Shown here one piece after another: positions 6,550 through 6,919 of a stretch of 6,919 nt of DNA; positions within the stretch are counted from its first letter, which is position 1; every line of letters begins with the position of its first letter. The translations under genes were made by a program, and so were the position numbers. The notes below the pieces were generated by a model that had not been told where the DNA came from, ran no database searches, and saw only the letters and a list, made by a program, of their open reading frames with translations. This stretch comes from Candidatus Wallbacteria bacterium (lineage in GTDB: Bacteria; Muiribacteriota; UBA6191; JACPRK01). The DNA lies in the NCBI GenBank assembly GCA_016199905.1, contig JACQFU010000270.1, positions 1 through 6,919 of the forward strand, in the 5' to 3' direction.

Positions 6550-6765
6550 ATGAGCGGTTCCGGAAAAAAGGCACCCAACATCAAGCCCGTCCTGACGACT
6601 CGAGGGAGCTACTTCCCCAACGAGCCCGCACGGGCGCAGAAGATCGATCGCAACGGCCCCTGTCCGTGCGGCAGCGGCCAGAAACAGAAGAAGTGCTGCG
6701 GCTCCCAGAGCGTCTCGTGGTTCAAGAGCATCTGGAGCTACGTCTTCGGAAAGGGGGCGAAGTGA
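6550..6765 (+). CDS. Small SEC-C motif zinc-binding protein
   Basis: A 71-residue protein starting 18 bases after recN, with GGAG five bases before the ATG. Residues 34-51 (RNGPCPCGSGQKQKKCCG) are a clear SEC-C motif, with Cys38, Cys40, Cys49 and Cys50 in the CxCx8CC spacing that binds one zinc ion. The motif is best known at the end of SecA, where it contacts SecB and ribosomes, and is common in small stand-alone proteins of unsettled function. The N-terminal 33 residues have no recognised domain. The C-terminus is short and unusual: SWFKSIWSYVFGKG (56-69), rich in Trp, Phe and Tyr with spaced lysines, which could be an amphipathic membrane- or protein-binding helix. Coding is clear from the motif, the ribosome site and the four-base overlap with the next gene; the function is not known. 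Confidence 0.88.
   Translation: MSGSGKKAPNIKPVLTTRGSYFPNEPARAQKIDRNGPCPCGSGQKQKKCCGSQSVSWFKSIWSYVFGKGAK
6751..6757 (+). promoter_or_regulatory. Ribosome binding site for the GTG start at 6762
   Basis: AAGGGGG ends four bases before the GTG at 6762, inside the last codons of the SEC-C gene. It supports the GTG as a real start in preference to later in-frame codons. Confidence 0.6.
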
Positions 6766-6919
6766 GGCGATCTCTTGCCGGCGTCCTCTTCGCTGCGGCC
6801 CTGACCTGCGTGCCGGCAGGTGCCCGCGATACGGGGCCGACGCTGATCGTTGCGATGTCCGGGGATCTCGCACAGGGAGTGCTGCTGCGCGCGGCGTCGC
6901 AGGCGGTGGCGGGCGCGCC
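6762..6919 (+). CDS. Secreted protein, N-terminal fragment (runs off right edge)
   Basis: GTG at 6762 overlaps the TGA of the SEC-C gene (GTGA) and the frame stays open for 52 codons to the window edge. The first 21 residues, starting (M)RRSLAGVLFAAALTCVPAGA, are a clear Sec signal peptide: two arginines, a hydrophobic core and a likely signal peptidase I site after AGA, before RD. The following mature sequence (DTGPTLIVAMSGDLAQGVLL) is too short to place in a family. A lipoprotein signal is less likely, because Thr precedes the only cysteine. The good ribosome site and four-base overlap put it in the same transcription unit as recN and the SEC-C gene. Confidence 0.75.
   Translation, partial: MRRSLAGVLFAAALTCVPAGARDTGPTLIVAMSGDLAQGVLLRAASQAVAGA

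Noticed and set aside
6804..6821. Six-base inverted repeat ACCTGC/GCAGGT in the last gene
   Set aside because: Inside a signal-peptide coding stretch, short, no T-run; not a terminator and likely chance.

Overview
This is a high-GC bacterial chromosomal window, roughly two-thirds GC by eye. It is gene-dense with very short intergenic gaps and uses TTG and GTG starts at some genes. The prepilin-type export signal, a PilO/GspM-like protein and a secreted-protein start point to a diderm (Gram-negative-type) bacterium. The glycyl-tRNA synthetase is the single-chain (alpha2) type, not the alpha2beta2 type of most Alpha/Beta/Gammaproteobacteria. I cannot assign a phylum; a deltaproteobacterial, myxococcal or uncultured-phylum lineage would all fit.

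Left part, minus strand (1-1443): two genes read leftwards from a divergent intergenic region. The first (514-1443) encodes an exported or membrane-anchored protein whose C-terminal half looks like two tandem ferredoxin-like lobes of the PilO/GspM kind. The second, 28 bases further on and running off the left edge (485-1), encodes a bitopic membrane protein with one N-terminal transmembrane segment followed by a very proline-rich linker. The pair looks like part of an envelope or secretion/pilus assembly operon; this is inference.

Right part, plus strand (1632-6919): six closely packed genes. An unknown membrane protein overlaps the start of glycyl-tRNA synthetase (glyQS) by one base. A type II secretion-like pseudopilin fused to a TolB/WD40-like beta-propeller follows 40 bases later. 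Its stop codon sits next to the ribosome binding site of recN (DNA repair ATPase, TTG start), four bases away. After recN come a 71-residue SEC-C zinc-binding protein and the beginning of a secreted protein (GTG start overlapping the previous stop). I saw no terminator between these genes, so they are probably one transcription unit mixing housekeeping functions with envelope proteins.

The most unusual object is the pseudopilin/beta-propeller fusion at 3603-4820. Other points are the likely tandem PilO-like domains on the minus strand and the aromatic tail on the SEC-C protein. No RNA gene, mobile element, CRISPR array or prophage sequence was seen.
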